The position numbers and the translations under genes were made by a program. Of a stretch of DNA of 64,000 nt, positions 63,354 to 64,000 are shown in pieces (the stretch's first letter is position 1; each line of letters opens with the position of its first letter). The notes under the pieces were generated by a model. It worked only from the letters and a program-made list of their open reading frames with translations, made no database searches and had not been told where the DNA came from. The stretch comes from an uncultured Lachnospiraceae bacterium (lineage in GTDB: Bacteria; Bacillota; Clostridia; Lachnospirales; Lachnospiraceae), in assembly GCA_947172645.1 (NCBI GenBank), contig CAMWBY010000007.1, forward strand, positions 124,001-188,000. Direction: 5' to 3'.

Positions 63354-64000
63354 CTAAATTTGTATAACAAACTCCGCCCCTTCACCGGGAATGCTCTTTA
63401 CAGTTACCGTGCCGCCTTGCCCTTCCACGATGGACTTCGTAAGGGACAGCCCTAAGCCGATGCCTTGGGTGTCTTGGGATTTACGGCTGCGGTAGAAACG
63501 TTTGAAGATATGGTGGATATCCTCAGGGGCGATGCCGTTCCCATCGTCTGAAACGCTGATTCGGCAGGCTACGGGGGACACATCCCATATGACGCGTATG
63601 ATGCCGCCTTTTTCTGTGTGGTCGAGGGCATTTTTGACAAGATTGCCAATTGCTTCGCATGTCCAGGAAAAATCACAGACCAGCGTATCTTCGGGAGAAC
63701 CCTCTGTTACAATTTCTTTTCCCTCGTCTTTGGCACGGACTGACAGGTCGTTCAAAGATTGTAAAACCAATTCTTCCAAGCGGTATCTATGCTTTTCAAA
63801 TACGATGTTTCCCGTATCCAGACGAGTAGTTTTTAACATGGATTGGATAAGCTGTTCCATACGTCTTATGGAAGCTTCGGATTTTGAGGTAAATTCCTGT
63901 ATCACATCAGGGTTTTCAGGCTCGTTTCCCATGATTTCCTGATACATGGAAAGCGCTGCCAGAGGCGTCTTTAACTGGTGGGAAATATCGGAGATGGTGT
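63354..64000 (-). CDS. Sensor histidine kinase, C-terminal part (partial at window edge)
   Basis: The frame is open to base 64000, giving 215 residues. The phosphoacceptor box ISDISHQLKTPLAALSMYQE is at the edge. Then come the N box (LVKNALDHTEKGG), G1 (DDGNGIAPED), F box (FKRFYRSRKSQD) and G2 (GIGLGLSLTKSIV). The sensor and membrane part lie outside. Its position just upstream of the exporter genes on the same strand suggests it and an unseen response regulator control that exporter. Confidence 0.92.
   Translation of the reverse strand, partial: TISDISHQLKTPLAALSMYQEIMGNEPENPDVIQEFTSKSEASIRRMEQLIQSMLKTTRLDTGNIVFEKHRYRLEELVLQSLNDLSVRAKDEGKEIVTEGSPEDTLVCDFSWTCEAIGNLVKNALDHTEKGGIIRVIWDVSPVACRISVSDDGNGIAPEDIHHIFKRFYRSRKSQDTQGIGLGLSLTKSIVEGQGGTVTVKSIPGEGAEFVIQI

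Overview
The window looks like a chromosomal segment of an anaerobic gut Firmicute, most likely a Lachnospiraceae-type Clostridium. The indicators are moderate GC with AGGAGG-type ribosome binding sites, many LacI and AraC regulators next to ABC sugar importers that lack their own ATPase, Bce/Vex-like FtsX exporters with two-component systems, HD-GYP response regulators, and a CD1871A-type CXXC peptide. I saw no tRNA, rRNA, CRISPR array, transposase or prophage gene.

Layout. 0-4.1 kb: end of a DUF4097-like protein, a PspC protein, an ECF-transporter S component, a CmpB-type membrane protein, and an ECF sigma factor followed by a membrane-anchored propeller-like protein (probable anti-sigma or sensor). 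4.2-6.1 kb: an AT-rich two-gene cassette of an OLD/RecF-like ATPase overlapping a small protein with a PD-(D/E)XK-like signature; it resembles a defence module and I cannot assign it to a named system. 6.1-24.7 kb: a signalling and efflux block with an OmpR-type regulator and kinase, two HD-GYP response regulators, two large hybrid kinases (one ending in an HPt domain, the other fused to a complete DegV domain), two ABC ATPase/FtsX permease pairs, and a FapA-like protein with an N-terminal repeat array. 24.7-27.2 kb: thiamine pyrophosphokinase, a 5'-truncated COG2865-type regulator and a PsiE-like protein with a structured leader.

27.3-34 kb: a LacI-controlled importer with a GH32 enzyme (fructan, sucrose or raffinose-type sugars). 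34-44 kb: an alpha-galactoside locus (GH4, two AraC regulators, importer, YesL-like protein, GH36). 44-47 kb: remnants of an MNT/HEPN pair, a thiol/iron-sulfur cassette (TlpA-like lipoprotein, CXXC peptide, polyferredoxin) and a PHP phosphoesterase that meets the polyferredoxin in a 203-bp 3' overlap. 47-52 kb: two tandem LacI genes, a self-regulated membrane-protein/XRE pair, and an AbiE toxin-antitoxin locus whose toxin gene carries an in-frame amber codon. 52-59.6 kb: a beta-galactoside locus (GH35-like enzyme, importer, and a second GH35 gene interrupted by an in-frame TAA). 59.5-64 kb, minus strand: a third ABC ATPase/FtsX pair, a probable type I toxin with a convergent antisense RNA, and the start-truncated kinase that probably controls the exporter.

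Two themes dominate. One is plant or host oligosaccharide use, with separate importers probably energised by a shared ATPase encoded elsewhere. The other is envelope-stress and second-messenger signalling tied to FtsX exporters. Between them lie small defence or addiction modules in different states of decay.
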